Positions 21,421-34,190 of a stretch of 64,000 nucleotides of DNA are shown piece by piece; the first letter of the stretch is position 1; each line of letters begins with the position of its first letter. Below the pieces are notes generated by a model, which did not search any database, was not told the origin of the DNA, and worked only from the letters and a program-made list of their open reading frames with translations. Made by a program: the position numbers and the translations under genes. The stretch is from Locusta migratoria (Eukaryota; Arthropoda; Insecta; Orthoptera; Acrididae): positions 478,667,150 through 478,731,149 of the forward strand of contig CM048748.1 of the NCBI GenBank assembly GCA_026315105.1. The letters are read 5' to 3'.

Positions 21421-24175
21421 GCTATAGAACGTATAAAAGTCGATTACAGAAATATGCAGCAGTTTCGAACCAAATAGAATGTAATAAAGATAAGTTCATA
21501 TAATGGGATGAAATTAACACTTACATTTTTGTACTGTTGCTTAATAGATAAACATGCTACTAGTGGAATCAACGCTAAGTGCAAAGATTATGGAATGAAT
21601 AACAGTCAGCTGGTAACAAAGTATCTATGGATGAGGCTTATAGTAAAGGAGTAACGATAAAAAAAGGGGGAAGAAGGCTATGGGAAAACAGTAATACTCA
21701 AAGTAGTTGAAGAAAAGCAGTTTGTCTCGTACTCAGTACGACAGCGGCAAAAGATTCAACCATAGCGGCACTATCAACATGTTCACCGAAGCTTCAAGCG
21801 CAGTCACAGGAGGACCACACGATACTAACGTTAGGGTCTTTCTCCCCTGGGGAGACAACAGTCGTTCCAGGTGCTAGACATAAACTTTTACGTATATATT
21901 AATAAATATCTTGATGCAATCGCTTCCAAACTTTACAGCCATCTTGGAGTTGAAACACGTTCACTGAATATATGGTCGTGTTCCATTTTGATTCCTTCAT
22001 TGACCTTAAGTGTTTCTGCACCATTAATGTTATCTATCTGTGTGTCAATTATTTATTATTTTTATCAATGATCAGTGCCCCATGTTTATGTATGTTTGCC
22101 CCATATTTATATATGTTTCCACCCGTGTGACTCATCTTGTATATTAATGTGATTGTGGCAGGCTGCTCTCAATATTGAGTGACTGCCGCGGAATGGCTTA
22201 CAGTCGCCGCCTCCCACTTCAGGTCTCGATTTGCTGCAGTTACGAACGTACGGCTTCGTTTGTCGTCAGCCTTAGCGTCTGCTGGATGGTCAGAGACAAG
22301 CTTGCTTGGCAAGTTGTTAGTGTTTTTAGTGTCGTACCAACCTAATCTTACACGAAAGAGACAGGAGACGTCTCTGGGAGCGGATGTAGAGGGAATTGTC
22401 TTCGCCAGGTAGCAAGGGTTGGTAAACGCTAGTCTCTGAACGCACTCTGCGTCGCTTTGAGTGCACTCTACTTCCGGTGTATGGCGGGGGGGGGGGGGAT
22501 TTTTCCGTGACCTTAGAATTTCACTCTTGACTCTTCATTCTGGCTCCGACGACTGAGGAAGTAACTACTCCGCCGAATCATGCTGAGAGGAAGGCATGCT
22601 GTTAGGTCTTTGCTTTGTTGTCATCAGGCAGTCTTGGTTTTTCAGTGATAGCTCTCTTGAGTAATTCTTTCACTATGCGAAGTGTTTTTTAATTCAGTGT
22701 ACATTTATTATTTTCATTTCAGTGATGATTGTGTGTCCGGTTTTGCTCAAGTTAGAATACATTTGTGTGGCCTTCAGCCTTTGTGTAAACGTAGTATGTT
22801 TGAATTTCCTTCGTGTTTGTAACTAATGGTTTTGCGTCGTTTCTGTATTCGCGAGTATGCTAAATATTTCTCAATTTTTTTGATTTGATTCCGTCTTTCC
22901 TGTCTTGTATGACCGATTGCAACATGTGCTTTCGTAACGGTCGTTACTTCGGCCTTCAGCCATGCTCTTGTTCTTACTAGCTTTCTTCTATACGAATGCT
23001 CTCGCGTGTGCTTTTCTCGCTTATTCTAAATTAATTCCTGTTTGTAAATGCTATGAAATTCGGCGCGGTCGCACACCCGCACACCATGTGATACTTAAGA
23101 ATAGTGAGCTGCTGCCTCCCCGAACATGAGTTTGTTTAGTGCACTGTATAATTAAATTTGTGATCAACAACTTGGCCCTCTCGTCAAGACGCCGCCTTCG
23201 TTTCGCCACTGCTTTCAAGTGTACCAGTTTTGAAATGTACCGCGAAGCATTGTGCACGTGTCTGTGAATGAATGAATGTGCTTTCAGCTACCCATTTTGT
23301 ATTTGAAAATTTCTCCTACGTTACCTCCATATTCATAAAGGGCAGAAACAATTTTAATACGGGCAGTAATTATATGATTTGATACATTTTTGTACAAGGT
23401 GTGGGCTTAATTTGGTCTCCCCAAATTTATTTGCTCGTCGTTTTTCTGAATAGATTATGATTTTAAAGTATCAAACCTCTGCTGTATGATTTCATGCTCC
23501 CCATCCCATGTTTAATTATCTATTCCTTTATTTTTTAACATTGATTTGTGTTTGTTAAAATGTTGGCTGCTCCGTTGAGGAGTGAGCAGTTAGATGAATT
23601 TCCGTTGCGCATGTACTGTGGCCACTCGTAAAGTAATTTAGAGGAGCAGTGAGCGTTTTGAACTACATTTGCAGATCTCGACTGCCCAGGACCTTGCTTA
23701 TTTTAATAACAGGCTACTTTCAAAGTCTATAGGTAACATACATAGATACACACATTTTTATAGATGCAGGTAGGTGAAAAATACGGAAAGATTCAGGAGC
23801 GCATGTGTGTTTCATAAGCGGGAGTCTTTCCTCGAAGTAGTAGGACACACCTTCTAAACGCGCGTGAAGAGAACGCTGGTATGGCCATAGCCGAGTGGAC
23901 CTCACCTGGTATTCTGTTCACGCAGCTTCAAGTGAGAGAGGCACCCGGGTGTAACACTGTTGCTGCCGCGCGGCTAAGAAAAGGTCGTGTATCCTCAAGG
24001 AAACAACCGAGGAGCTACTGTGTTACTAATGTGACGTTTGCATAACCGTGGTAATTACTACTCTGTACAATATAGCCACGTTTCGGACGAGATACATGTT
24101 TTGCTTAATTAAAGCCAGTTATCTCGCAGTTTATACTGTTTCTGGGGGAAAGAATTACGCGAGACCCCCTCCTAC
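21421..24175. other. Unassigned stretch
   Basis: About 2.75 kb without a recognised feature apart from a G13 run at 22486-22498. The frame at 22179-22412 has no domain. Confidence 0.4.
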
Positions 24176-24179
24176 CTCA

Positions 24180-24425
24180 CGCCACATTCGGTGAGATTTG
24201 TGTCGGCGGCCTCGCCCAGCCCCTTAAACTCGTCACGTAATTAATGGACCCCCTAAAGCGACAGCGGAGGTGTGTGACGCTGCTTGTGCAGCCTCGCCAG
24301 TGTGTGTAACGGGCTGGCCCCCCTGTACAGGGCGGTCGCCGGCGCCACCGTGGCTGCCGCGACCCACGCGCTGCCCGCCCACACTCTCTCCCCCGTAGCT
24401 CACAGTGTCGTTTACACTTCCCGTC
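24180..24425. promoter_or_regulatory. GC-rich islet with a homeodomain-type site
   Basis: GC-rich block containing GTAATTAATGG (about 24237-24247), a homeodomain-type core, within otherwise AT-rich sequence. It is listed as a candidate cis-regulatory or conserved non-coding element only. The overlapping frames on both strands are composition-driven. Confidence 0.22.
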
Positions 24426-25799
24426 CTGACACGTCTCTTTTTGCATCGCACGAAGAGCAGTCTGCGAATTTTCTCTTATCTCCGCTTTTTCGAAGAAAGA
24501 AAAACACTTATATTCTCACAGATAAGTTAGATATATGTACAATTATTAGTAATCTCTTTCTGTATATAGCAGGTGAACTAAACCGAACCCTAGTTTATAC
24601 AGGTAATCATGTTACATTGTTGAAAAATAGTTTTCCGATGCTGTTACATGAAATGGTCCTCTATGACACTTATGGCACTTACAAAACGGAGATTAACTCA
24701 ATAATTAAAGCTGTCTTGTGGATATGACGGGTATATAGCAGAATTCCAAAGTACTGTTCTCCATCTGTTAGCCCAGTTCTCCGCCATATTTGTAATTTGT
24801 CCTTCGGAATGGTCAGTTTCCTCACAGATTGAAGCACTCAGTAGTGAAACCATTTCATAAAAATTGAGAAAGGGATAATATAAAAATCTGTAGAGATATT
24901 TCTATCCCATCGGCTTTTTCTAAAGTTATTGAAAAGGCTATATATTCGAGGTGAACTGATCATTTCAGTTCACATATTTTGTTGTCAAACGACTGAAAAT
25001 GGTATATTTTCGTTTCTCTGTCAGATATTTGATGGGTTGAATGAAAGGCTGCGAACATCAAGCGTCTTATTTTATTCAACAAAGGCTGATCACAGAGTAT
25101 TGTTCCAGAAGCTTGGATATAACGGAATAAGGACGAGTAGCTCACAAATGGTTCACCTCTTACTCTAATAACAGACAGCGGAAGGCAATTCTCCGCAGTG
25201 TTGAAAATGGCTATGACGTACAGTCATAATTGGAACAGTTAAGAGTGTGGGATGCCCCAAGGGTCTGTTTTGGAACATCTGCTGTTTCTTATTTGTATAC
25301 ATGACACGCCTTCGAGTATGACACGAGATTGTAAAATAGTTTTGTTTGCAGATGATACCAGCTAGGTAGTGAAGGATGTAGAGATGGGTAGGTCCGAGAT
25401 TTTAAAGGAGTCGGGTCCGGATCTGCATCCAGCTCGCGGACCTGCATCCAGGTTCCGTGTCCGCTGAACCCATATGGGTCCGGCTCTGCAGCCGGCCGGC
25501 CGGACGGACCGTGTCTGTCAGGTGGATCCGCCGCCACTGGACCTGCACTGGTACAGCCGCACAGCCGGCGGCCGAAGCGTATCTATCGAGCGAATCTTCT
25601 CTAACCGAGGATTCCAGTTGCGTTGCACAGGATTATGTACAAATTTATTAATATATAGTAATGATGTAAAAGATATACCAAGTTAACTGTGATTAGAATG
25701 TTTTATTGCCAGAAAATCACGAACACTGTCGCATTATAAAATCACAGTCATCATTTGCTATACATGACACCCAGATCACATTAGTATTTTTCTAATTAT

Positions 25800-26470
25800 T
25801 TGTAGAAAACTAAAATCTTTGTGAACTAAGCTTACTGTAAAACATTTGGAAGATTGTGTTTTCATCAATGAAGTGAGCTGTCTTTTAATAGAAATTATTC
25901 TGATTATTTTGTGACACCCATCCATCAGCAGTTAAAAGACAAATCTGTTCCTCCCGTCAATAAATTTCGAATTTCCTCTTTTAATTCGTTGTGGATGGCA
26001 GGCAACAAACTGCAAGATACTGATTTTCTAATTGGTATCTTATATGATGGCCAAAGTAAATTCATTAGTTTTCGGAACTCTGGATCTTCTACAATTTTAA
26101 ATGGATGGTATTCTTTTACAATCATTTTTGTCACTATTATCAATTTGCTTGGAACGATGAATCGTAATGAAATTTGATCTGATAAAGGGCTTGAATTCTG
26201 AACTGGATGGCACAGATTTAGGTAAAGAACTGTGATTAATTTTATTAGAATTGCTACTGCTATTGGTAAATTCTTCATTGCTAGGTAAATTTATTTCAAG
26301 TGTTTCACGTGTTTTTCCTCTTCATATGTCTGACGAGATTTCCTGTTCGAGTTCTTGGATTGTACGAGAGATCCAGACAGCAATATCGGCATTTAGCTTT
26401 ATTATCTTTGACTGTAAATTGATACCAAACTTCACTGTTCTTCGGTGGTGGGATAATGAAATCTACGAGA
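25800..26470 (-). pseudogene. hAT transposase with BED finger, broken
   Basis: On the minus strand, 26436-26305 reads SEVWYQFTVKDNKAKCRYCC then TGNLVRHMKRKNT: a BED zinc finger with both Cys and the first His, the last His being replaced. It continues at 26278-25925 with MIVKEYHPFKIVEDPEFRKL and PSYKIPIRKSVSCSLLPAIH, typical of ZBED1/ZBED4-like hAT proteins. A frameshift leads into LTADGWVSQNN and AHFIDENTIFQMFY (about 25830-25920), the start of the catalytic core with its Asp. The rest of the core and the dimerisation domain are missing. BED fingers bind the subterminal repeats of their own element. Confidence 0.88.
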
Positions 26471-26743
26471 ACAAGAGAAAACTGTTATATGACACCTGGC
26501 CAGCACGGGCACACATACATGTGTGTATCACTAAAAAGCTTAATTCGTTCGGTAAACAAATCACTGGACCAAGTGGACCAAGATTAGTGTCCATAACATC
26601 GTATGCGATGGTCAAAATCGACATGCAATGTTTGCTTGACAGACATGAGTGCATTGCTTATTCCTTGTTGGCACGCTTTAAAACCATACCATAAAATACA
26701 CAATAACCGTGAACTCAAATCTTACTATCAACGTTTTTTTTTT

Positions 26744-26760
26744 GGGGGGGGGGGGGGGGG
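26744..26760 (+). repeat. G17 homopolymer
   Basis: A T10 run directly followed by 17 G inside hAT element 2. It is prone to sequencing error and could form a G-quadruplex-like structure. Confidence 0.9.
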
Positions 26761-28222
26761 CACAATCAATAGTTAGTGTTATTGGGAATAACCTTACAAT
26801 AATAATATTCCGTTGAACAGTTGTGGAGTGAATGGCAACACAAATTCAGGAAATCGAACAAAATCATTATGTTTGTTGAACTGTTTCAGCCAAACATTTG
26901 TTAGTAGTGCGACACCTGTTAGAGGATGCAGCCCAAGGCCAGTACAGTCTCGGACAGAAAAACTACGCCTGCCTACCAGCCTCGCCTGTTGTGCAGCGAA
27001 CTGCCAGGCCGGCGTCACACACAGCTGGCGGAATTCGGCGAGCAGGTAGCCGCCCACCGCCCACCGCCCAGCCACCCAGCAGGTCGCCTCACCCTGCTGT
27101 GTTTATGGCGGGATTCACATCCGGCGTGGGCTTTACAACTGTCTCCCTGCCACTCCGCCACTGCGTTTCCAACTCCGGCCGCGCCTGACCTGTTTTCTGG
27201 CCTGGACCCACAACCGATGCGTGTCCGAGGATGCGTGTCCGACCTGCACTCGGATGTAAATCCATCACTAGCGCAGCGGATGCGGGTCCAAGGAACCGTT
27301 TCCATCCGGACCTACCCATCTCTAGAAGGATGTCGTTTGTAATATTGCCACAGTTTCAAATAAAACAGTTCAATAGATAAGTTCATGACTGGTAGAAAAT
27401 AAATTGTTGTTAAATAACAGTAAAACTTAGTTTTTACCATTTCTAACGCATAATTTAACGAAAGCTGACATTTTGATTACACATCACTTGCACAAAAACT
27501 AAATTCTGCTTCATTTAGCATTAGAACAGTATCTGAAATAAGTGATTTTTCAACACGAAAAGTAGTCTACTATGTTTATTTTCATTCCTTTATGACGTAG
27601 ACTGCTATGCTTACTTTCATTCACTTATGTCGTACGGCGTTATTATTTGGACTAACTCGACTGATACAAAAAACACATTTCTGGCTCAGAAACGGGCGGT
27701 TCGAGCAATATGTGGTGTAAGTTCGCGAACGTTGTCTCGGCTCCTTTTCAGTAATCTGGAAATTCAGACATTAGCATCACAATACGTATTTTCTTTCATG
27801 TCGTATCTTGTTAACTATATCAGCTTATTGCCTTGAGTTAACAGCTTTTACTCGGTGAATACCAGACAGAAATCGAATCCGAATTTGGATGACATGTCGT
27901 TGACTGCTGTGTAGAAAGTTGTGCAGTATTTTGCAGCGTCCATTTTCAATAAGCTGCCACAAGGACTCAAGAATCTTAGTACTAACCCATGCGCTTTCAA
28001 ATCTAAATTGAAGAGTTACCTCATGGCTCATTCGTTTTATTCTGTTGAGGAAGTCCTGGAAAAAAATTATCTAATTCCTTTTATTCGTTATTGATTCTTT
28101 TTAGTGAGGCTTAAGATTGTCATGTGCGTAGGAGTACTTTAAGTTTTCCTATTACTATTCTTGTGTTAAGCTTCATGTACTGACTTGGTCCATGACCATC
28201 TAATCTTATTCCTCAATTAGGT

Positions 28223-28417
28223 TCAAAATGTTTGTAGAGTCTATGGGACTTAACTACGGGGTCATCAGTCCCTAAACTTACAAAGTACCTATGAACTACT
28301 TACGAACTAGGACGGCACAAATATCCATGCCCCAGGGGGGGATTCGAACCCCCGACCGTAGCGGCCGTGCAGACCGTGACTGAAGCGCCTCAGTCCCCTC
28401 GGCCACCGCGGCCGGCT
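28223..28417 (-). mobile_element. SINE-A in the LINE 3' UTR
   Basis: Complete copy flanked by an 11-bp duplication CTCAATTAGGT at 28212-28222 and 28418-28428. It separates the LINE 3' UTR from its (ATT)n end. Confidence 0.92.
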
Positions 28418-28447
28418 CTCAATTAGGTCCTGCGGAACGGAAAACCA

Positions 28448-28487
<40 letters not shown>
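28448..28487 (+). repeat. (ATT)n LINE tail
   Basis: About 13 ATT units immediately after GTCCTGCGGAACGGAAAACC. This is the natural 3' tail of the CR1/Jockey-like LINE that begins at about 24540. Confidence 0.9.
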
Positions 28488-29567
28488 GCTATTACAGGCA
28501 CAGTGGGCAGTGCAAGAGAGTACCGAGGATGAGGAAGCAGATTGATGTTTTTTTTTCTGCAGCTGTCATCAACCAACAGTGATGAATGTGCGGATTCGTT
28601 ATCGTGATGAGAGGGCCACGAATATTGTCTCGCCACATTTCAAGCAGTCTGCTTCCCACTTATTCTCTCAGGCGTTGCACCACATTAACTGTTTGACCTA
28701 TGGCACAAAGTAATAATGACCAACCCTTTAAATTCAAAGCAAACTATCAGCGTGGTTTTGACATTTGACCGCAACTGACTCACATTTCTCAGTCTGGGAG
28801 AATCGGTGAGCAGAGGGACGAACTTGACGGCGCACTCCGAGGATCTCATGACATGACCCAACTAAAAAAAGTTACATTTCTTTGTAGCCTGTCTGATAGT
28901 CAGTCTTGATTGACTTGCAGAATTTCGTTGACGTTCCTGCCACGAGAGTTACCGATAGGCGTCGGAAGGGCGTCCTCAACGACGATTCTCTTTATCTTCT
29001 GTCGAGTAGCGTGAACCGTTCATAGCACTGAGTACGGCTTCGACACTCAGCACGCAGACTTCGTGCATCATTTGGAGGTCTCTGTTAACGTTTTCTTTAG
29101 TCTCATGCAGACGCCTTGTTCCTCTTAACTCTGCCACCTCGATATCGCCCGCTTCGTGACACAACGCTCCGCCAGTACAGAAACGAACAACAACAGATAT
29201 ACAGTAATGGAGCTTCAGGCGGTTGCACACACAGTCCTGCTGGTCCACGTTAAGAAGTCTCCCTGCGGGAAGTGCCGTTCCGATTCTCGCAGAAGGCACG
29301 CCTTCCTGTCCTTGTTAACACGGTGGGCCGCCACCCACTCCGGTAATAATGTTCGCAGGCACCTGGACAACGAGCCCGAAGAGCAGAAAACATATCTGTA
29401 ATTCTATGCGTGCTGCCCACTGGCATATGACAAAATCTGTCCTAATGCACGAGTAAGTCCGATCCCTCCCGGGGATACAGATGCAGTTGCCAGTAAGTGG
29501 AAGTAATGCAGCAGCAGCACTGCCGTCGTATAGTGCGACCAGATGAAAATGTGAGCAGCACTGGAAG
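28488..29567. other. Unassigned sequence
   Basis: No recognised feature. Opposed frames at 28976-29299 (minus) and 29156-29401 (plus) lack domains. Confidence 0.4.
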
Positions 29568-29690
29568 CGTGTCCCGGTAGCCGCAGTGGTTAAGCGACTG
29601 CTGACCCGAAGCGGGAAATCCTGCTTCGGATCCTGGTACAACACAAATTTTGCATTTCATTGCCCTGAAACAACTGAGATATTGAAATAA
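29568..29690 (+). repeat. SINE-D copy
   Basis: CCCGGTAGCCGCAGTGGTTA then CCGAAGCGGGAAATCC and a degraded B-box, followed by ACAAATTTTGCATTTCATTG. It is related to 5850-5945. The heads resemble tRNAs, but stems are broken. Confidence 0.55.
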
Positions 29691-31640
29691 TTATGATTCA
29701 TTAATTTATGGCTCTGACATAAAAGTTCCGAGTTAACAAAAATTCTGAGAAATGGAATATTGCTACCAAAGCTTCTAACGTTAAATACAGTTACTTCTTG
29801 GAGTACAACGAAATCGTGATATTCATTTCATATATAGATTCACTGTTGCTGTATCAGGACAAAGAAGACTGGAGTTAGTTGTATACAATCATGCAACACA
29901 TGCTACAGTACTTCGTGTCATTTACGTTGTATATTACAGGAATTAAATGAACTAAAATGACTGTCTATATGAAAAAAAAAAGAAAAAAAGAAAACTACAC
30001 ATCAATACACTGGTGTAAAGTTGTTTGACAGCGAAAAACGGGTGAAAATATCTCCTTTATACCTGGTTTCCCTCCTACTGGAGGGAAAACTACAAGCGTA
30101 TCGGACAACGTCTCGGGCGTCATTTACGTGCGTGCATTTCCACAGAGACGTAGTGTTACAAATTTATAACTAGATAGTACCATTACTTTCAATCTGTTGA
30201 TATTACATTTCACTCGTTAATCACATATCAATAAATTTCATCCTAAAAAAAGTAATTCTAACAATCAAAGACTTATCGTAGTTCATTGCGTTTGAATGTA
30301 CTTTCAGTAATAATAAAGAACCAACAAAGACTAGAGACAGAGTTTCTTAAATGTTACAGTACGTCAAGGGAGAACCTTTAATTGACGAAGACAAAACAGC
30401 CCATTGTAGCTCCAATTTGTGTAAAGCAACGTACTATAAAAGCGCAGTTGTCGAAAGCAGGTGGCATCAAAAAATTACATACATTAACAATGGAAAATCC
30501 GATTGAAATATCAATAATGGAGGACAGATAACAAGGTACTCTAAAGATGCTCATTGAGCTACTGACAGGCACGAAAAGTAGACATTTTCAGCGATGGCCT
30601 TCTTCAGTGAAAGAAACACACACATTCACACAAACGCCCAGACAACTATACGCACACAACAACCAAGTTCGGCCACGTGTTTGTGTGTGTGTGTGTGTGT
30701 GAGTGGTGTTTGCATGTTTGCTCACATACATCCACAGCTCTATGACGTAACTGAATGCGCTTTTTGGAATAAGTGTTTCGCGTTTAAAAACTAACGCTTC
30801 TTCTTTGTTTCAGGTGAGTGCTGAACAATACATCTGGAACAGCTGCAGATGCGGTAAGTTACTGCTGCAGCGTGATTACCACATTATTACTTCCAAACAG
30901 CTGTCGCGTTTGATTGCCGAAACCATAAATTCTGTTCCGCGTATTAAGGGATCTCCCTGATTACGGTGATCATTTCTCGTTATGAAGGGGCGTAATTCTC
31001 CATTGAGTGCTCCTCAGATTTCGGGTAATGCCTTTCTTCGATCTAGAAGCAGAAGTAGCTCTGTCTTGAATACTCATGGGTCTCCCGATTTTAACAGAAG
31101 TTAACAAATTCTGTTGCGGGTGTCTCATCATAAACTTCGCAGCAATGTGATCCAGCACTTCATAATTCATGGCCTCCAAAGTGTTCACCTTAAGGATTTG
31201 GAGAAAGGAGGTGTCAACCAACAGAAAGGACCTTAGACTTCCAACAGCTTAATAAAGATTGCGTAAACGCTGCAAAGAAAGATACTACTCCTATGAAAAA
31301 TTCATAGAAAGTTATGTCACAATCAAAATATCGTTAGATGAATCCGATAAACACCAATGACAGTTTGTTCGAAAATGCTGCTACACAGAAGTCCATTACT
31401 TATTATTTGACATATGTCTTAATTCAGTAATCATACTGAAGGATTAAAAATGAGTGCAACAAATTTTTATGCATTGTATAAGGTTTATGCCTTGATGAAT
31501 GAGTCAGAAGCATGTAGAAAACAGTACTCAGCCTGTAGTTAAACATTAATTTCAGAGCAGCTGAAACATTTGTGGCAGAAATGCGTTATTGTGTAATAGC
31601 ATACCGAGCACTTTTATTGAGGTTTGTGATGGTCATTACT
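29691..31640. other. Unassigned stretch
   Basis: About 1.95 kb with no recognised repeat or domain apart from a GT microsatellite. Confidence 0.4.
30682..30702 (+). repeat. (GT)n microsatellite
   Basis: About ten GT units after CCACGTGTTT. Confidence 0.9.
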
Positions 31641-31656
31641 GGAAGATGAAAACTGC

Positions 31657-31814
31657 GGAGCGCGCGGTTGCTCGCCGTGGAGGTTCAAGTCCTCCCTGGG
31701 GCATGGGTGTGTGTGTTTGCCCGTAGGTTAGTTTACCTAGATTTACGTAGTTTGTAAGCTACGGACTGATGACCACGCAGTTTGGTCTGATAGATTTACA
31801 GACATTTGATTTTT
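31657..31814 (+). mobile_element. SINE-B, head-truncated
   Basis: It begins at GGAGCGCGCGGTTGCTCGCC, so the first part of the tRNA head is missing, while B-box and tail are intact. It is flanked by a perfect 12-bp duplication GATGAAAACTGC at 31645-31656 and 31815-31826, so truncation happened during insertion and not later. Confidence 0.92.
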
Positions 31815-31829
31815 GATGAAAACTGCCTT

Positions 31830-33325
31830 GGAACTGCAGCAGTAAAAATTATTTTTGAATGAATTATGTCTTGCAGTATCGACCAAAGGGGAGACATAGT
31901 ACTCTAGTAAGAAGCGGTAGAGATATTGTTAAGTGATAAGCAAGTGGCCAAAAGTTATTATATTTATTCTTTTTATTTGTGTCAATTATCGTTGGTGTTT
32001 TTAAAAAAAAAAAAAAAAAAAAAAGACCACCGTGTTTTACTTCAGTGCACGTCTGTTACTATTGAATAAATACAAATCGTGTGACACGTAGTCCACTGCA
32101 GCAATGCTTATGGACCCAGATGTGCTAGTTTTTTTTTCGTAAGAGAACGATCGTGGAGAAGGCAGCGATCGACCGAAAGCCAATCGCAAGCAGGCGCCGC
32201 GCATCCTGGAGGAGAAGGAGTGACCGAAGATGCGCGCCCTCTACAAGCGGCTATATCTAGGCCGACATACGTCTGGATGGCCTGATAAACACACATAGAA
32301 CTCCGTCGGTTACTATTCAGAACTCGGGCAGTTATTAGTGAGCTACGAAGTCACAAATAGGACAGTACTAAGTGGGACGCGACTACGATCTTAGCAGTCA
32401 CTAGGTCTCAGCGCAGCTACCATCATACGGACGACGCCACGAGAAGCAAGAAGAGAGAAGAAACAGACATATATTTAAGTTATTATAAATTTTCAGTCAA
32501 TAAAACTTTTATTATTAATCTGAATAGTAGTTACAGTTGATACCCATTCCTGCAGCAGTACCTTTACTGACAACTAGACCCAGACGGGAAAACAACAAAA
32601 GGCGACGAGGCCCAGCAAAGGGATGCAGTAGTTATAGCTGTGTGCTACAATTAAAAGGCGTCTACTTGCTGAAGATGCTAGACGTTCTGAATATAGGGAA
32701 GATAAATATTCCGCATTGTCTCTGAAAGCTAATGTTGGTAGTCAGAAGAACCGAAAAATGCAACTTGCCTAACGAGACGGAAGGAAAGAACAAACGAAGA
32801 AAGAAGCAACACAAAAAGGTAGTTGATGCATGCTATGCTCAGCCAAGCCAAGGCACCTACTTAGCTCTTTTGCCACCAATCTCAAGGACCTAGATCATGA
32901 GGACAGTGAGACCTATGTTCGGGAGAGCAACTCCGGTACACACTGCTTCTGAAGATGTGGCGGGTGCCGTATATCCGATTTCTGAGTCCCTCTGCACACG
33001 TTCCCCTCCTACTCGTCCTTTGACGTAAATGCTCTACAGTCTTCTAGACTGCCTAGTCACGAACACATTTTTGCCTGCCCGTGTCCACGTCTGAGTCGCA
33101 GATAACAACTGGTCATGCGCTTACACACATTTACTCGCCCTATGGCTCTGCTGATAACGGATCGTCTCGTCGGCGTCAAGTGCCTACCGATTTCTGACTT
33201 AACAATTCCATCAAGAAATGTCCATTTTTCTAAACGTTCCTGTTTGTTACATTAGTTATTATTCTAGATTTTTTTGAGGACCTGACATTGCTCGACGAGC
33301 TCAAAACGGAATTTTGCATGCTTCT
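31830..33325. other. Unassigned stretch
   Basis: It contains an A22 run at 32003-32024. The part at 32120-32560 has an AATAAAAC signal (about 32501) and a terminal-repeat-like feel, but no second copy or polyprotein is present, so an LTR call is not made. Confidence 0.35.
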
Positions 33326-33342
33326 AGTCCATAATTCCGTTC

Positions 33343-33531
33343 AAATGTTTGTAAAGCTTATGGGACTTAACTACGGGGTCATCAGTCCCTAAACTTACAA
33401 ACTACTTATGAACTACTTACGAACTGGGACGGCATAAATATCCACGCCCGAGAGGGATTCGAACCCCCGACCGTAGCGGCCGTGCTGACCGTGACTGGAG
33501 CGCCTCAGTCACCTCGGCCACCGCGGCCGGC
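33343..33531 (-). mobile_element. SINE-A
   Basis: Complete copy with a perfect 15-bp duplication TCCATAATTCCGTTC at 33328-33342 and 33532-33546, the longest in the window. Confidence 0.93.
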
Positions 33532-33824
33532 TCCATAATTCCGTTCTGCGTCGGAAGACTGTTAACTCACATCGTACGGCACAATCAGGTCGACAACCGG
33601 TTCTGGCCAATCACCGGCGTCGAAAACGGCGCTTCTAGTACAACGACAACTATACCCTATGTACACTGTACTATGGCCGCGTGTAGCTAATCCTACCGCT
33701 ATGCTATGAGTTCAACTCGTCCGTGTATGCTGTAGCGTAGCTTCGTAGGTAAGGTTCTCGAACGCCTCTCATATAAGACGTGCGCCTTTGTAGAGCTCGC
33801 CTTTTTAAGTGCCCCACTCAATGC

Positions 33825-34190
33825 TCAGTCGAGGATCCCAGTGCCCTGGGTGGGGGCCGCGCATCCCCGCATCATTAACACGCTCTCCTGCCGCTCGGGA
33901 AACAAAACGCGCCCCTTACAATTGCCCGCCTGAATAAATGCGGCCGCATTGGGGCGGTAATGACCCCAATAAATCGCGCGCGGCCGAGCCTCGAGCGGCC
34001 AGTGTCGGCGACCGCATTGTGCGCGCCACGCATTGTAGCCGGCGCGGCAATGGCGGCGGCGACGGCGATTAATTCCCCGCGCAGCCGCGCAGCCCAATAC
34101 TTGTTACGCCGTTAGCCCGCCTCGCTGCGCCCCTCAAACTGTATTAGTTTCGTAACGCCGGCGGCGAATCAATTGCGCCGCCACCTACGC
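33825..34190. promoter_or_regulatory. GC-rich islet with homeodomain and forkhead-type words
   Basis: Dense CpG block (GCGCGCGGCC, GGCGGCGGCGACGGCG) containing GGTAATGACC (about 33956), GATTAATTCC (34068-34077), ATCAATTGCG (about 34167) and GTTTACGTAA (about 34197). These AT cores in a GC background resemble binding sites but have no functional support. No repeat family is recognised. Confidence 0.28.

Larger units (their letters stand above)
25379..27324 (-). mobile_element. hAT element 2 (1946 bp)
   Basis: Terminal inverted repeats of 18 bp, TAGAGATGGGTAGGTCCG at 25379-25396 and its exact reverse complement at 27307-27324. It is flanked by a perfect 8-bp duplication GAAGGATG at 25371-25378 and 27325-27332. 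GGACCTGCATCC and GGATGCGGGTCC-type words recur just inside both ends. A broken BED-type transposase lies on the minus strand. A T10G17 run sits at 26734-26760. Confidence 0.95.
24540..28487 (+). pseudogene. CR1/Jockey-like LINE split by hAT and SINE
   Basis: The reverse transcriptase can be followed through many stops and shifts: PKYCSPSVSPVLRHICNLSF (about 24745), SAFSKVIEKAIY-like sequence (about 24915), the VLF..TKA.DRVLFQKLGY block (about 25060-25115), and LFADDTS (catalytic ADD, about 25345-25365). It breaks at 25378. After the hAT element it resumes with ENKLLLNNSKT (about 27400), SYGVIIWTNSTDTKNTFLAQ (27627) and FNKLPQGLKNL, ending ENYLIPFIRY-like at the stop 28094-28096. A 3' UTR and (ATT)n at 28448-28487 follow. 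Endonuclease is absent. A 38-bp duplication lies at about 27556-27630. It is inactive. Confidence 0.85.

Noticed and set aside
25560..25640. Plus-strand SVSIERIFSNRG resembling a hAT C-terminal dimerisation motif
   Set aside because: The element's BED finger and transposase core are on the minus strand, so a plus-strand C terminus would need a rearrangement. Too short to trust.
32120..32640. LTR-like region with AATAAA signal
   Set aside because: No second LTR, primer-binding site or polyprotein; termini and target duplication cannot be defined.
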